Assembly (NCBI GenBank): GCA_963778225.1
Contig: CAVZTR010000004.1
Coordinates: 300,543-364,542, forward strand
Direction: 5' to 3'
Origin: JAGVSR01 sp963778225
Lineage (GTDB): Bacteria > Pseudomonadota > Alphaproteobacteria > Rhizobiales > Hyphomicrobiaceae
DNA: 64,000 nucleotides
Shown here: one piece after another, positions 27,802 through 36,986 of the stretch
Layout: each line of letters starts with the position of its first letter
Position numbering within the stretch: the stretch's first letter is position 1
Translations under genes and position numbers: made by a program
The notes under the pieces: generated by a model
Told to the model about the DNA's origin: nothing
The model's database searches: none
Seen by the model: the letters and a program-made list of their open reading frames with translations, nothing else

Positions 27802-28125
27802 ATGGCAAAAGCTGCTGCAAAGGCCACCGCAAAGACGGTCGCAAAGCCCAACACCGTAACGCTTCGCCAGCTCGGCGCAGCGCTGGCTGAAAGCCACGAA
27901 ATTCCGAAGAAGCAGGCTGCGGCCGTGCTCGAGGATCTCGTGACGATGATCACCAAGCACCTTAAGAAGGGTGACCGTATCCGGATCGGCGGTCTGGGCG
28001 TGTTGCAGGTTCGCAAGCGTCCGGCTCGCATGGGCCGTAACCCGGCGACGGGCGAAGCAATCAAGATCAAGGCTTCCAAGAAGGTCGCGTTCCGCGCGGC
28101 CAAGGAACTCAAGGAAGCTGTCTGA
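27802..28125 (+). CDS. HU family DNA-binding protein with basic N-terminal extension
   Basis: Nucleoid-associated histone-like protein, 107 residues. After a 20-residue AAK/TAK-rich extension comes an HU fold: TLRQLGAALAESHEIPKKQA, the beta-arm GLGVLQVRKRPARMGRNPATGE, and IKIKASKKVAFRAAKELK. Typical HU is about 90 residues, so the Lys/Ala extension is extra and resembles the separate 40-residue H1-like protein at 13880. ATG 27802 is used; an upstream frame from 27739 lacks similarity. A strong terminator follows. Confidence 0.92.
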   Translation: MAKAAAKATAKTVAKPNTVTLRQLGAALAESHEIPKKQAAAVLEDLVTMITKHLKKGDRIRIGGLGVLQVRKRPARMGRNPATGEAIKIKASKKVAFRAAKELKEAV

Positions 28126-28143
28126 GCCTTCTGGTTCGATATG

Positions 28144-28171
28144 AAAAAGGCCCGCGAGAGCGGGCCTTTTT
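28144..28171. terminator. Bidirectional terminator between HU and tal
   Basis: An 11-base-pair stem AAAAGGCCCGC-GAGA-GCGGGCCTTTT with flanking A and T runs serves the HU gene on plus and the transaldolase gene on minus. Confidence 0.9.
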
Positions 28172-28195
28172 TATTGGCGTCAGATGTTTCCAGAA

Positions 28196-28849
28196 TCAAA
28201 TCGTTTGGCCGGTCTTTTTCCAGTCGGCAACGAACGTGGCGATGCCGGCGTCGGTGAGGGGATGCTTCACCAGTGTCTTGAGAATGGCCGGCGGAATGGT
28301 CGCTACGTCGGCGCCGATCATGGCGGCTTCCTTGACGTGGTTCACTGTGCGTATCGAGGCGGCGAGGATGTCGGTGCGGAGATCCTGATAGTTATCGTAA
28401 ATCGTGCGGATTTCGCGGATCAGGTCCATGCCGTTAAGGCCGATATCGTCGAGGCGGCCAATGAAAGGCGAGACGAAGGTGGCGCCCGCCTTTGCCGCCA
28501 GGAGCGCCTGGTTGGCAGAAAAGCAAAGGGTGACGTTGACCATCGTTCCTTCAGACGTGATCGCTTTGCAAGCTTTGAGGCCGTCGAGTGTGAGCGGGAC
28601 CTTTATGGTCACATTCTGGGCGATGTTGGAGAGGATTTTAGCTTCTCGCATCATGCCGTCGTAGTCTGTTGCAGCAACTTCGGCCGATACGGGCCCGGGA
28701 ACGATTGCACAGATTTCGGCGATCGTTTCCTTGAAGTCGCGACCGCTCTTGGCAATGAGCGAGGGGTTGGTCGTGACGCCGTCGAGTAGACCCGTGGCGG
28801 CCAGTTCCTTGATCTCGCCCACATCGGCGGTATCGACGAAAAACTTCAT
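28196..28849 (-). CDS. tal: Transaldolase, small TalC/Fsa type
   Basis: Transfers dihydroxyacetone units in the pentose phosphate pathway, or acts as fructose-6-phosphate aldolase. The 217-residue protein starts MKFFVDTADVGEIKELAATG, has TTNPSLIAKSG, the Schiff-base Lys in IKVPLTLDGLKAC, and VSPFIGRLDDIG. Size fits the small subfamily, whose members can have either activity. Confidence 0.93.
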   Translation of the reverse strand: MKFFVDTADVGEIKELAATGLLDGVTTNPSLIAKSGRDFKETIAEICAIVPGPVSAEVAATDYDGMMREAKILSNIAQNVTIKVPLTLDGLKACKAITSEGTMVNVTLCFSANQALLAAKAGATFVSPFIGRLDDIGLNGMDLIREIRTIYDNYQDLRTDILAASIRTVNHVKEAAMIGADVATIPPAILKTLVKHPLTDAGIATFVADWKKTGQTI

Positions 28850-28971
28850 CGTGTTCGGCTCCTCGAACGCTGCGGCTTTGCTTGAGATGGATTTCGCCCC
28901 GCAGAAGGCTTTATGTCTGTCGGCCCCAGTCGGTCCGGTCCGGCGTAGCTTCTAACCCTTGAGGACTGGCT

Positions 28972-31197
28972 TTGGATAGTCTGCTCGATGGCATGGCAAA
29001 CGGGGGCGCGGCGGTGACGAGCCGCGTGCCGGTGCTGATGCCAGTGGCATTGGAGCAGACCTATGACTACGTCGTGCCTCCCGGATTGTCATTGGAGCCA
29101 GGAGCTTTCGTTCTGGTGCCGTTTGGGTCCCAGACACGGATCGGGGTGATTTGGGACCGGCGGCTGGACGACAGCGAAAAAGCGGTCGATCCAAAAAAGC
29201 TAAAGGCCGTGGCGGATAGGCTGGATGTCCCGTGCCTCCCGGTGGTCTCGATGCGCTTTGCGGAGTGGGTGGCCAAGTACACGCTGGCGCCGCTCGGCAT
29301 GGTGCTGCGGATGATGATGAGCGCGCAATCCGCGTTTGAGCCGCCCAAGCTCAGGACGGGTGTGCGCGCCGTGGAAGGCGCCGCGCTGCCGCCGCGGATG
29401 ACGCCGGCACGGGCACGAGCGCTCGAGTTGGCGGGAGACGGGCTGATCCGGTCGAAATCGGCGTTGGCGGATTTGGCGGGGTGCTCCACAGGGGTGATCG
29501 ACGGGCTCGTGACGTCGGGAAATCTCGTGGAAGTGGCGATCCCGCAGAAGGTGTGTCCTCAGCCGAATGCAGCCCATCGCGTCACGGAGTTCGGCGAGGA
29601 TCAGGAGCGTGCGGTGCATGCGTTGCGCTCGGCGGTGGATGCGGAGAATTTTTCCGTGACGCTGCTCGATGGCGTGACAGGTTCGGGTAAGACGGAGGTT
29701 TATTTCGAGGCGGTGGCGCGCACGCTCGAAAAGGGGCGGCAGGCGCTGATCATGCTGCCCGAAATCGCGCTGACGTCACAGTTCATGGAGCGGTTCGAGC
29801 GGCGGTTCGGCGCGGCACCGGTGGAGTGGCATTCGGCGCTGTCTGGGCCGGAACGCGGGCGCATCTGGTGTGCGACGGCGACTGGTGAAGCGCGAATCGT
29901 GATTGGCGCTCGGTCGGCGCTGTTTCTGCCGTTTGCCGACCTTGGGCTGATCGTTGTCGATGAAGAGCATGACGCCGGGTACAAGCAAGACGATCGCGTG
30001 CACTATCAAGCGCGCGACATGAGCGTGGTGCGCGGAAGTCTGGGCAAGTTTCCCGTGGTGCTGGCGTCAGCGACACCGGCGATTGAGAGCCACGTGAATG
30101 CGCGCACGGGCCGCTATCGGCACGTCATCTTGCCCGGGCGATACTCGGGTGCAGAACTTCCTGCCATCACAGCGATCGATCTGCGCGCCGAGCAGCCGGA
30201 CAAAGGACGATGGCTGTCGCCCCGACTGGTTTCTGCCATCGCGGAGACGATGGAAAAAGGCCAGCAATCGTTGCTGTTTCTCAATCGTCGGGGGTACGCG
30301 CCCCTCACGCTCTGCCGGAAGTGCGGGCACCGGTTCGAGTGTCCGCAATGTACGGCTTGGCTTGTCGAGCACCGCTTCAAAGGGAAACTCAACTGTCACC
30401 ATTGCGGTTACTCGATGCCGCCACCGTCGAAGTGCCCGAAGTGCGGCGAGCCTGAGGCGCTGGTCGCGTGCGGGCCCGGTGTGGAGCGCGTGGCGGAGGA
30501 AGTGAGCGAGCGCTTCCCGGAGGCGCGGGTCGCACTGCTGTCATCCGATCTCATTCCCGGCCTGACGGAGATGCGCGATGCCATCCACCGGATTGAAGCC
30601 GGGGAGACGGACATCATCATCGGCACCCAAATCGTGGCGAAGGGTCACCACTTTCCGAATCTCACTCTCGTCGGTGTGGTGGACGGCGATCTTGGGCTCG
30701 CGATGGGAGCGGATCCAAGAGCGGGCGAACGGACGTTTCAATTGCTGCATCAGGTGACAGGGCGCGCCGGTCGTGCCTTCGCTGAAGGGCGCGGCTTCAT
30801 CCAGACGCATCTGCCGGATCATCCCGTGATGCAGGCGATTTTGTCGGGGGATCGCGAGGAGTTTCTGGCGCGCGAAATCGAGATGCGGCAGCGCGGGATG
30901 CTGCCGCCGTACGGCCGACTAGCGGCGATCATCGTTTCGGCGCGCGATAAGGAATTGGCGGAGCGGTATGCGCGCGAAGTTGCGCGGCGTGCACCCGGGT
31001 CGGATCGAATCAGCGTGCTCGGGCCGGCGGAGGCGCCCATTTTCGTGGTGCGGGGACGGCATCGCTGGCGTCTGCTCGTCAAGGCCCCGCGGGAAGCGGA
31101 CATTCAAGGATATCTGCGCGAGTGGCTGTCCATCGCGCCGGAGCCCAAGGGCGATCTCCGGTTGTCCGTCGACGTCGATCCGTACAGCTTTCTGTAG
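28972..31197 (+). CDS. priA: Primosomal protein N' (replication restart helicase)
   Basis: Superfamily 2 DNA helicase that reloads the replisome at stalled forks. The 741-residue frame has the 3'-DNA-binding domain (VPVLMPVALEQTYDYVVP), Walker A DGVTGSGKTEVYF near residue 235, DEEHD, the paired zinc-binding CxxC clusters (LCRKCGHRFECPQC and CHHCGYSMPPPSKCPKCG), and GTQIVAKGHHFPNL. The start is TTG 28972 or ATG 28993; the latter removes seven residues. It lies just upstream of the ATP synthase genes. Confidence 0.94.
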   Translation: MDSLLDGMANGGAAVTSRVPVLMPVALEQTYDYVVPPGLSLEPGAFVLVPFGSQTRIGVIWDRRLDDSEKAVDPKKLKAVADRLDVPCLPVVSMRFAEWVAKYTLAPLGMVLRMMMSAQSAFEPPKLRTGVRAVEGAALPPRMTPARARALELAGDGLIRSKSALADLAGCSTGVIDGLVTSGNLVEVAIPQKVCPQPNAAHRVTEFGEDQERAVHALRSAVDAENFSVTLLDGVTGSGKTEVYFEAVARTLEKGRQALIMLPEIALTSQFMERFERRFGAAPVEWHSALSGPERGRIWCATATGEARIVIGARSALFLPFADLGLIVVDEEHDAGYKQDDRVHYQARDMSVVRGSLGKFPVVLASATPAIESHVNARTGRYRHVILPGRYSGAELPAITAIDLRAEQPDKGRWLSPRLVSAIAETMEKGQQSLLFLNRRGYAPLTLCRKCGHRFECPQCTAWLVEHRFKGKLNCHHCGYSMPPPSKCPKCGEPEALVACGPGVERVAEEVSERFPEARVALLSSDLIPGLTEMRDAIHRIEAGETDIIIGTQIVAKGHHFPNLTLVGVVDGDLGLAMGADPRAGERTFQLLHQVTGRAGRAFAEGRGFIQTHLPDHPVMQAILSGDREEFLAREIEMRQRGMLPPYGRLAAIIVSARDKELAERYAREVARRAPGSDRISVLGPAEAPIFVVRGRHRWRLLVKAPREADIQGYLREWLSIAPEPKGDLRLSVDVDPYSFL

Positions 31198-31205
31198 CGG
31201 TTGGC

Positions 31206-31637
31206 TCACGGATGGGCAGAGTAGGCGCTCCACCAGATGCCGGTGTCATTGCCTGTCATCAAGGCCAAACCCTCCAACAGGAGCATCGTTGACAGCCAGC
31301 CGGTCATCACCGTCGCGAACAATACCGATGCGATGATCAGGTTCGGAGCCAGTCCGAGCTGGCCTTCGGTTCGGAGGCGGTCGGGGCTCCGCCGTTCGCG
31401 ACCGACCATGAGCGCGACGTAGATGCCAAACCCAGGGATGGGGACGCTTGCTTTGAAATCGATCCAATGGGGCGAACGGTGTGGAGTTAAAGCCTTCGCA
31501 TAGGCTCGCAATTCTTCGGGCGTGAGCCGCCGGGACATCGACGTCGGCAAACGGTGCAGAAACCGCTGCAACTCGGGCGTCGGCTGCATTGGAGCATTCA
31601 ACGGCGGGGTGCTTGCCGGCGGGATTGTATCTAACAC
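31206..31637 (-). CDS. Unknown small protein with C-terminal membrane segment
   Basis: A 143-residue product I do not recognise. It has a proline-rich N-terminus, a soluble basic part (TPEELRAYAKALTPH), and a hydrophobic segment LIIASVLFATVMTGWLSTMLLLEG at about residues 100-123. The GTG at 31637 has GAGGA nine bases upstream. It converges on priA with eight bases between and is divergent from the atp operon. Confidence 0.65.
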   Translation of the reverse strand: MLDTIPPASTPPLNAPMQPTPELQRFLHRLPTSMSRRLTPEELRAYAKALTPHRSPHWIDFKASVPIPGFGIYVALMVGRERRSPDRLRTEGQLGLAPNLIIASVLFATVMTGWLSTMLLLEGLALMTGNDTGIWWSAYSAHP

Positions 31638-32019
31638 AGGGGAAATCCTCTGATATGTACATCCTTAGGTTGTGCTATTGAGGTAAAGATAGCCTTTATG
31701 AATGGGCGATGACGCGACTAGGATTGGGAGACCTTTGCCCGACGTACCAACTCACTTCGAAGGGCAAAGCTTCCGTTTCGCGGCTCGCTCCAGAGTTCAA
31801 AACGCCGACCTCAGACGGCGATCCATGCGGCATTCGTGCGCCCATGCCACGGTTGATGCCTTTAGGGGCGCATGATACACGGAGCGCGCATTGCATGAGG
31901 GGGCTGCGCGGGGAAGACATTTCGCGCCCGCCTTTTGTAAGAAAAAACCCACTGCAAATCAGGACGTTTTCGGTCATTCCAGGCCGGGGCGGCCCCTTCA
32001 GCACACGAGAGCGATCGAC
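31638..32019. other. Structured region upstream of the atp operon
   Basis: This gap holds several inverted repeats: CTTTGCCC (31733-31740) with GGGCAAAG (31762-31769), GCCG-N8-CGGC shortly after, and weaker pairs GGCAT/ATGCC. Reading frames cover it on both strands, none with a recognisable domain. It must contain the atp promoter and could encode a small RNA or leader. Confidence 0.4.
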
Positions 32020-32580
32020 GTGGCAACAGACGAACCCTTAATGGCGAGCGTGGCGGGGCGATACGCTTCTGCATTGTTCGAGCTGGCGACGGACGAGGGT
32101 AAGGTTGCTGAGGTAGAGGGGGATTTGGCGAAATTCCAGGCGCTTTCGGATGAGAGCCCAGATTTCGTGCGCGTGCTTCGCAGCCCTGTCATTGCGTCGG
32201 ATGAGCAGGAGAAAGCGATTAGCGCTGTCCTGTCGAAGGCCGACGTAGGCGCGCTGACCATCAATTTCTTCAAGCTTCTTGCCAAGAACCGTCGTCTTTT
32301 TGCCGCCGCTGACATTGCGCGCGACTTCCAGTCGTTCGCCGCCCGGGCTCGCGGTGAAGTGCGCGCGGAAGTAACGGCTGCGGCGCCTCTTGCCGACGCT
32401 CAAGTTGCGGATCTGAAGGCTGCTCTCAAGGCGTCGGTTGGAAAAGACGTGACGCTCGTCCAGAAGGTCGATCCGTCGCTGCTCGGCGGGCTGGTCGTGA
32501 AGATGGGTAGCCGCATGGTGGACAGCTCACTAAAGACGAAGCTCGAAAGCATGAAGTTTGCTCTCAAGGGCGGCGCATAA
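32020..32580 (+). CDS. atpH: ATP synthase F1 delta subunit
   Basis: Peripheral stalk subunit linking F1 to Fo, 186 residues from GTG 32020. Family features are ASVAGRYASALFELA at the start, VLRSPVIASDEQEKAI, NFFKLLAKNRRL, and the C-terminal VDPSLLGGLVVKMGSRMVDSS. ATG 32041 is a possible shorter start, but the GTG form has the standard length. First gene of atpHAGDC; Fo genes are not in the window. Confidence 0.95.
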   Translation: MATDEPLMASVAGRYASALFELATDEGKVAEVEGDLAKFQALSDESPDFVRVLRSPVIASDEQEKAISAVLSKADVGALTINFFKLLAKNRRLFAAADIARDFQSFAARARGEVRAEVTAAAPLADAQVADLKAALKASVGKDVTLVQKVDPSLLGGLVVKMGSRMVDSSLKTKLESMKFALKGGA

Positions 32581-32594
32581 ACGACGATTTATCG

Positions 32595-32630
32595 AAACCC
32601 GGCGCGCGACTAGCGATGCCGGGTTTTCGC
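32595..32630 (+). terminator. Attenuator-like hairpin between atpH and atpA
   Basis: AAACCCGGC and GCCGGGTTT pair perfectly around a 14-base loop and are followed by TCGC, so the U-tract is short. It lies 15 bases after the atpH stop in a 137-base gap and may adjust subunit ratios by partial termination or processing. Confidence 0.45.
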
Positions 32631-32717
32631 TGAAAACAGACAGAAAACGACGCGGGCCGCGCGCTTTATGCTGCGGATCGCGACAGGGACAACCGAGAAG
32701 GCAAGAGGTCGAGGCAC

Positions 32718-34247
32718 ATGGAAATCCGGGCCGCAGAGATCACGTCGATCCTGAAGGATCAGATCAAGAATTTCGGCAAGGAGGCCCAGGTCTCCGAGAT
32801 TGGACAGGTGCTGTCGGTGGGCGACGGTATCGCCCGCGTTTACGGCCTCGACAACGTCCAGGCCGGCGAAATGGTGGAGTTTCCGGGCGGTCTGCGCGGC
32901 ATGGCGCTGAACCTGGAATCCGATAACGTCGGCGTCGTGATCTTCGGTGACGACCGCGGGATCAAGGAAGGCGACACCGTCAAGCGGACCGGCGCCATCG
33001 TGGACGTCCCCGTGGGCAAGGGGCTGCTTGGCCGCGTTGTCGATGGTCTGGGCAATCCGATCGATGGCAAGGGCCCGATCCAGTCGGACGTGCGTATGCG
33101 CGTCGACGTGAAGGCCCCGGGCATCCTGCCGCGCAAGTCGGTGCATGAGCCGATGGCGACGGGTCTCAAGGCCGTCGACGCGCTGATCCCGATCGGCCGC
33201 GGCCAGCGCGAGCTCATCATTGGAGACCGTCAGACCGGCAAGACCGCCATTATTCTTGACACCTTCCTCAATCAGAGGCCGGCGAACGAAGGCACCGACG
33301 AAAGCGCGAAGCTCTATTGCGTCTACGTCGCCATCGGCCAGAAGCGCTCGACGGTTGCCCAGTTCGTGAAGGTTCTGGAAGAGCGCGGTGCACTGCCATA
33401 CTCGATCATCGTGGCGGCCACCGCTTCCGACCCGGCACCGATGCAGTATCTGGCTCCGTTCACCGGCTGCACGATGGGCGAATACTTCCGCGACAATGGC
33501 ATGCACGCCGTGATCGCGTATGACGACTTGTCCAAGCAGGCCGTCGCCTACCGTCAGATGTCACTGCTGTTGCGCCGTCCGCCGGGACGCGAAGCTTATC
33601 CTGGCGACGTGTTCTATCTTCACTCTCGTCTCCTCGAGCGTGCGGCCAAGATGGGCGATGCGGCAGGCAAGGGTTCGCTGACGGCGCTGCCCGTCATCGA
33701 AACGCAGGCAAACGACGTGTCGGCCTACATTCCGACGAACGTGATCTCCATTACCGACGGTCAGATCTTTCTTGAAACGGACCTGTTCTATCAGGGCATT
33801 CGTCCGGCCGTGAACGTCGGTTTGTCGGTGTCGCGCGTGGGTTCGTCGGCACAGACGAAGGCGATGAAGCAGGTCGCCGGCAAGATCAAGGGCGAGCTGG
33901 CGCAGTACCGCGAAATGGCGGCGTTCGCGCAGTTCGGTTCGGACCTCGACGCGGCCACGCAGAAGATGCTGGCTCGCGGCGCGCGTCTTACGGAACTCCT
34001 GAAGCAGCCGCAGTTCTCTCCGCTCAAGATGGAAGAACAGGTTGCGGTGATCTTCGCAGGTACGCGTGGGTATCTCGACACGCTGCCGGTCAACTCGGTC
34101 GGCAAGTTCGAGCAGGCGCTGCTGACGGCTTTGCGCGATGAAAAGTCGATCCTGGCATCGGTCGGCGCGGAGAAGGCCTTGTCGGGCGAGACGGAGAAGA
34201 AGCTCGTCGGGTTCCTCGACAAGTTCTCGAAGAACTTCGTCGCTTAA
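32718..34247 (+). CDS. atpA: ATP synthase F1 alpha subunit
   Basis: Non-catalytic nucleotide-binding subunit, 509 residues. It starts MEIRAAEITSILKDQIKNF, has Walker A GDRQTGKTAI, the family signature PGREAYPGDVFYLHSRLLERAAK, and the catalytic Arg within LSVSRVGSSAQ. Length is standard. Confidence 0.97.
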   Translation: MEIRAAEITSILKDQIKNFGKEAQVSEIGQVLSVGDGIARVYGLDNVQAGEMVEFPGGLRGMALNLESDNVGVVIFGDDRGIKEGDTVKRTGAIVDVPVGKGLLGRVVDGLGNPIDGKGPIQSDVRMRVDVKAPGILPRKSVHEPMATGLKAVDALIPIGRGQRELIIGDRQTGKTAIILDTFLNQRPANEGTDESAKLYCVYVAIGQKRSTVAQFVKVLEERGALPYSIIVAATASDPAPMQYLAPFTGCTMGEYFRDNGMHAVIAYDDLSKQAVAYRQMSLLLRRPPGREAYPGDVFYLHSRLLERAAKMGDAAGKGSLTALPVIETQANDVSAYIPTNVISITDGQIFLETDLFYQGIRPAVNVGLSVSRVGSSAQTKAMKQVAGKIKGELAQYREMAAFAQFGSDLDAATQKMLARGARLTELLKQPQFSPLKMEEQVAVIFAGTRGYLDTLPVNSVGKFEQALLTALRDEKSILASVGAEKALSGETEKKLVGFLDKFSKNFVA

Positions 34248-34277
34248 GATCCAGCTCGCGCTCAAGGAGACGGCTCC

Positions 34278-35159
34278 ATGCCGAGCTTAAAAGACCTACG
34301 CAATCGCATCGCCTCGGTGAAGGCGACGCGAAAGATCACGAAGGCCATGCAGATGGTGGCCGCCGCGAAGCTGCGTCGTGCGCAGGAAGCGGCCACCGCG
34401 GCGCGGCCCTATGCGGAACGCATGGATAAGATCCTCGCCAACTTGGGCGGACGCGCGATCCGGGAAACCGCTTCGCCCCTGCTCGTGGGCAACGGCAAGG
34501 ATCAAATCCAACTCCTGGTCGTCATGACCGCGGAACGCGGGCTGTGCGGCGGATTCAACTCGAATATCGCCAAGCTCGCGCGGGCCGACGCGAACCGTCT
34601 GCTCGTCATGGGCAAAACAGTGAAGATCCTTACGGTGGGCCGAAAGGGCGCGGACAACCTGCGCCGTGACCTTGGCCGCAACATCGTGGAGCGGCGTGAC
34701 CTCGCCGGCGTACGTCAGCTCAGCTACAAGAATGCGGAAGAGATTTCCGATCGGCTTCTGGCGATGTTCGAGGCGGGCGAGTTCGACGTGGCGACGCTCT
34801 ATTTCTCCGAATTCAAATCGGTGATCGCCCAAAAGCCGACCGCGCTGCAACTCATCCCTGCCAAGCTGCCCGACGTCACCGAAGCGAAAGAGACTGGCGC
34901 GCAGGCGATCTACGAATATGAGCCCGACGAAGAACTGATCCTTTCGTCGCTCCTCAAGCGCAATATCGCGACACAGGTCTTCCGCGGGTTGTTGGAGAAC
35001 GCGGCGTCCGAACAGGGTGCCCGCATGAGCGCCATGGATAATGCCACTCGCAACGCCGGCGACATGATCAACAAGCTGACGATCAAGTACAACCGTCAGC
35101 GCCAGGCGAATATCACCAAGGAACTGATCGAAATCATTTCGGGCGCCGAAGCGCTCTGA
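34278..35159 (+). CDS. atpG: ATP synthase F1 gamma subunit
   Basis: Rotor shaft, 293 residues. N-terminal helix MPSLKDLRNRIASVKATRKIT and AMQMVAAAKLRRAQ, the ERGLCGGFNSN loop, and C-terminal helix with SAMDNATRNAGDMINKLTIKYNRQRQA are all diagnostic. It follows atpA after 30 bases. Confidence 0.97.
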   Translation: MPSLKDLRNRIASVKATRKITKAMQMVAAAKLRRAQEAATAARPYAERMDKILANLGGRAIRETASPLLVGNGKDQIQLLVVMTAERGLCGGFNSNIAKLARADANRLLVMGKTVKILTVGRKGADNLRRDLGRNIVERRDLAGVRQLSYKNAEEISDRLLAMFEAGEFDVATLYFSEFKSVIAQKPTALQLIPAKLPDVTEAKETGAQAIYEYEPDEELILSSLLKRNIATQVFRGLLENAASEQGARMSAMDNATRNAGDMINKLTIKYNRQRQANITKELIEIISGAEAL

Positions 35160-35184
35160 CCGACTTAGGAACGAGGAAACGTCA

Positions 35185-36621
35185 ATGGCTACGAACAAAG
35201 TTGGTAAGATCCGTCAGGTCATGGGCGCTGTCGTCGACGTTCAGTTCGACGGTCACCTGCCTTCCATCCTGAACGCGTTGGAAACGAAGAACGGCGGGCA
35301 GCGCCTCGTGCTCGAGGTTGCGCAGCATCTGGGCGAAAACACCGTTCGCACGATCGCGATGGACTCGACGGAAGGTCTCGTCCGCGGCCAGGACGTGGCG
35401 GACACCGGATCGCCGATCCTCGTGCCTGTCGGCGATGAAACGCTGGGCCGCATCATCAACGTGATCGGCGAACCGGTCGACGAAGCGGGCCCGATCGGCG
35501 CGCAGACCACGCGCGCCATTCACCAGCCGGCTCCTACGTTTGCTGAACAAGCGACGGAAGCGCAGATCCTCGTCACGGGCATCAAGGTCGTGGACCTGCT
35601 GGCGCCCTATGCGAAGGGCGGCAAGATCGGCCTGTTCGGCGGCGCCGGCGTGGGCAAGACCGTTCTCATCATGGAACTCATCAACAACGTCGCGAAGGCA
35701 CACGGCGGTTACTCCGTGTTTGCAGGCGTCGGCGAGCGTACGCGTGAGGGCAACGATCTCTATCACGAGATGATCGAGTCGAACGTCAACAAGGACCCGA
35801 AGAAGAACGGTGGCTCGGCCAAGGGTTCGAAGTGCGCGCTCGTTTACGGCCAGATGAACGAGCCGCCGGGCGCACGCTCTCGCGTTGCGCTTTCGGGTCT
35901 GACGGTTGCCGAGCACTTCCGCGACCAGGGTCAGGACGTGCTGTTCTTCGTCGACAACATCTTCCGCTTCACGCAGGCTGGCTCGGAAGTGTCAGCACTT
36001 CTTGGCCGTATTCCCTCGGCTGTGGGCTATCAGCCGACGCTGGCCACGGACATGGGCGCTCTTCAGGAGCGCATCACAACCACTCAGAAGGGATCGATTA
36101 CGTCGGTGCAGGCGATCTACGTGCCGGCCGACGACTTGACCGACCCGGCGCCGGCCGCCTCGTTCGCTCACTTGGACGCCACGACGGTGCTTTCGCGTGC
36201 GATTGCTGAAAAAGGCATTTATCCGGCCGTCGACCCGCTCGACTCCACCTCGCGCATGCTCGATCCGCGCGTCGTCGGCGAAGAGCATTACGGCGTCGCC
36301 CGCCGCGTTCAGGCGATCCTGCAGAAGTACAAGTCGCTGCAGGACATCATCGCCATTCTCGGCATGGACGAACTGTCGGAAGACGACAAGGTGACCGTAG
36401 CCCGCGCGCGCAAGATCGAGCGCTTCATGTCGCAGCCGTTCCACGTCGCTGAAGTGTTCACGGGTTCGCCCGGCAAGCTCGTGTCGCTCGCCGATACGAT
36501 CAAGGGCTTCAAGGGACTTTGCGAAGGCGATTACGACCACCTGCCGGAGCCTGCGTTCTACATGGTCGGTTCGATCGACGAAGCGATCGCCAAGGCCGAG
36601 AAGCTCGCCGAGGCCGCCTAA
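35185..36621 (+). CDS. atpD: ATP synthase F1 beta subunit
   Basis: Catalytic subunit, 478 residues. It has Walker A GGAGVGKTVLI, the catalytic Glu in GVGERTREGNDLY, ALSGLTVAEHFRD, the Walker B strand VLFFVDNIFRF, and the DELSEDD loop typical of beta subunits. It is followed by a small unrelated gene before atpC. Confidence 0.98.
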   Translation: MATNKVGKIRQVMGAVVDVQFDGHLPSILNALETKNGGQRLVLEVAQHLGENTVRTIAMDSTEGLVRGQDVADTGSPILVPVGDETLGRIINVIGEPVDEAGPIGAQTTRAIHQPAPTFAEQATEAQILVTGIKVVDLLAPYAKGGKIGLFGGAGVGKTVLIMELINNVAKAHGGYSVFAGVGERTREGNDLYHEMIESNVNKDPKKNGGSAKGSKCALVYGQMNEPPGARSRVALSGLTVAEHFRDQGQDVLFFVDNIFRFTQAGSEVSALLGRIPSAVGYQPTLATDMGALQERITTTQKGSITSVQAIYVPADDLTDPAPAASFAHLDATTVLSRAIAEKGIYPAVDPLDSTSRMLDPRVVGEEHYGVARRVQAILQKYKSLQDIIAILGMDELSEDDKVTVARARKIERFMSQPFHVAEVFTGSPGKLVSLADTIKGFKGLCEGDYDHLPEPAFYMVGSIDEAIAKAEKLAEAA

Positions 36622-36633
36622 CGCACTGCCGCG

Positions 36634-36649
36634 TGGATTTGCAAATCCA
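36634..36649. promoter_or_regulatory. Perfect 16-base palindrome after atpD
   Basis: TGGATTTGCAAATCCA lies 12 bases after the atpD stop and just before the small CxxC gene. It could be a short hairpin affecting mRNA processing or a protein site; there is no T tract. Confidence 0.35.
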
Positions 36650-36672
36650 GGCGTCGAATGAAGGAAGACGAG

Positions 36673-36933
36673 ATGTCTGGTGACGGGAAGGCGTTCGGCA
36701 GTTGCTGCGTCGAACTCAAGGAAGCGATGAGCGGAGACGACTTTGAGCCGCTCATTACGGTCGGGGAGGGTGATATCCTCTACATGTCGGTCGGATTGAT
36801 CGAGATGGAAGACGAAGAGCCCGGAATGATCGATCATCCGGTTTTCTTTTGCCCGTTTTGCGGGACCAAGTTGCAGACGGCGGACGAGGTTCGGGCCAAG
36901 TCCGGAGCGATCGAAGACGAGCCGACGAACTGA
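36673..36933 (+). CDS. Small acidic protein with CxxC knuckle, unknown
   Basis: An 86-residue acidic protein not recognised beyond the motif FFCPFCGTKLQ near residue 65, which resembles a half zinc ribbon, plus a Cys pair near the N-terminus (FGSCCVEL). Four cysteines could together bind one metal. ATG 36673 has GAAGGAAG upstream; ATG 36658 would add five residues. It interrupts the usual atpD-atpC adjacency, in the same direction, so it is probably co-transcribed. Confidence 0.75.
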   Translation: MSGDGKAFGSCCVELKEAMSGDDFEPLITVGEGDILYMSVGLIEMEDEEPGMIDHPVFFCPFCGTKLQTADEVRAKSGAIEDEPTN

Positions 36934-36986
36934 CGGCGAGTGGCTGACGCTATCCTCGCGCTTCATGTATTCAGGGACGACACGAC

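Noticed and set aside
31709..32041. Frames on both strands upstream of atpH
   Set aside because: No domain and they cross inverted repeats; treated as a noncoding structured region.
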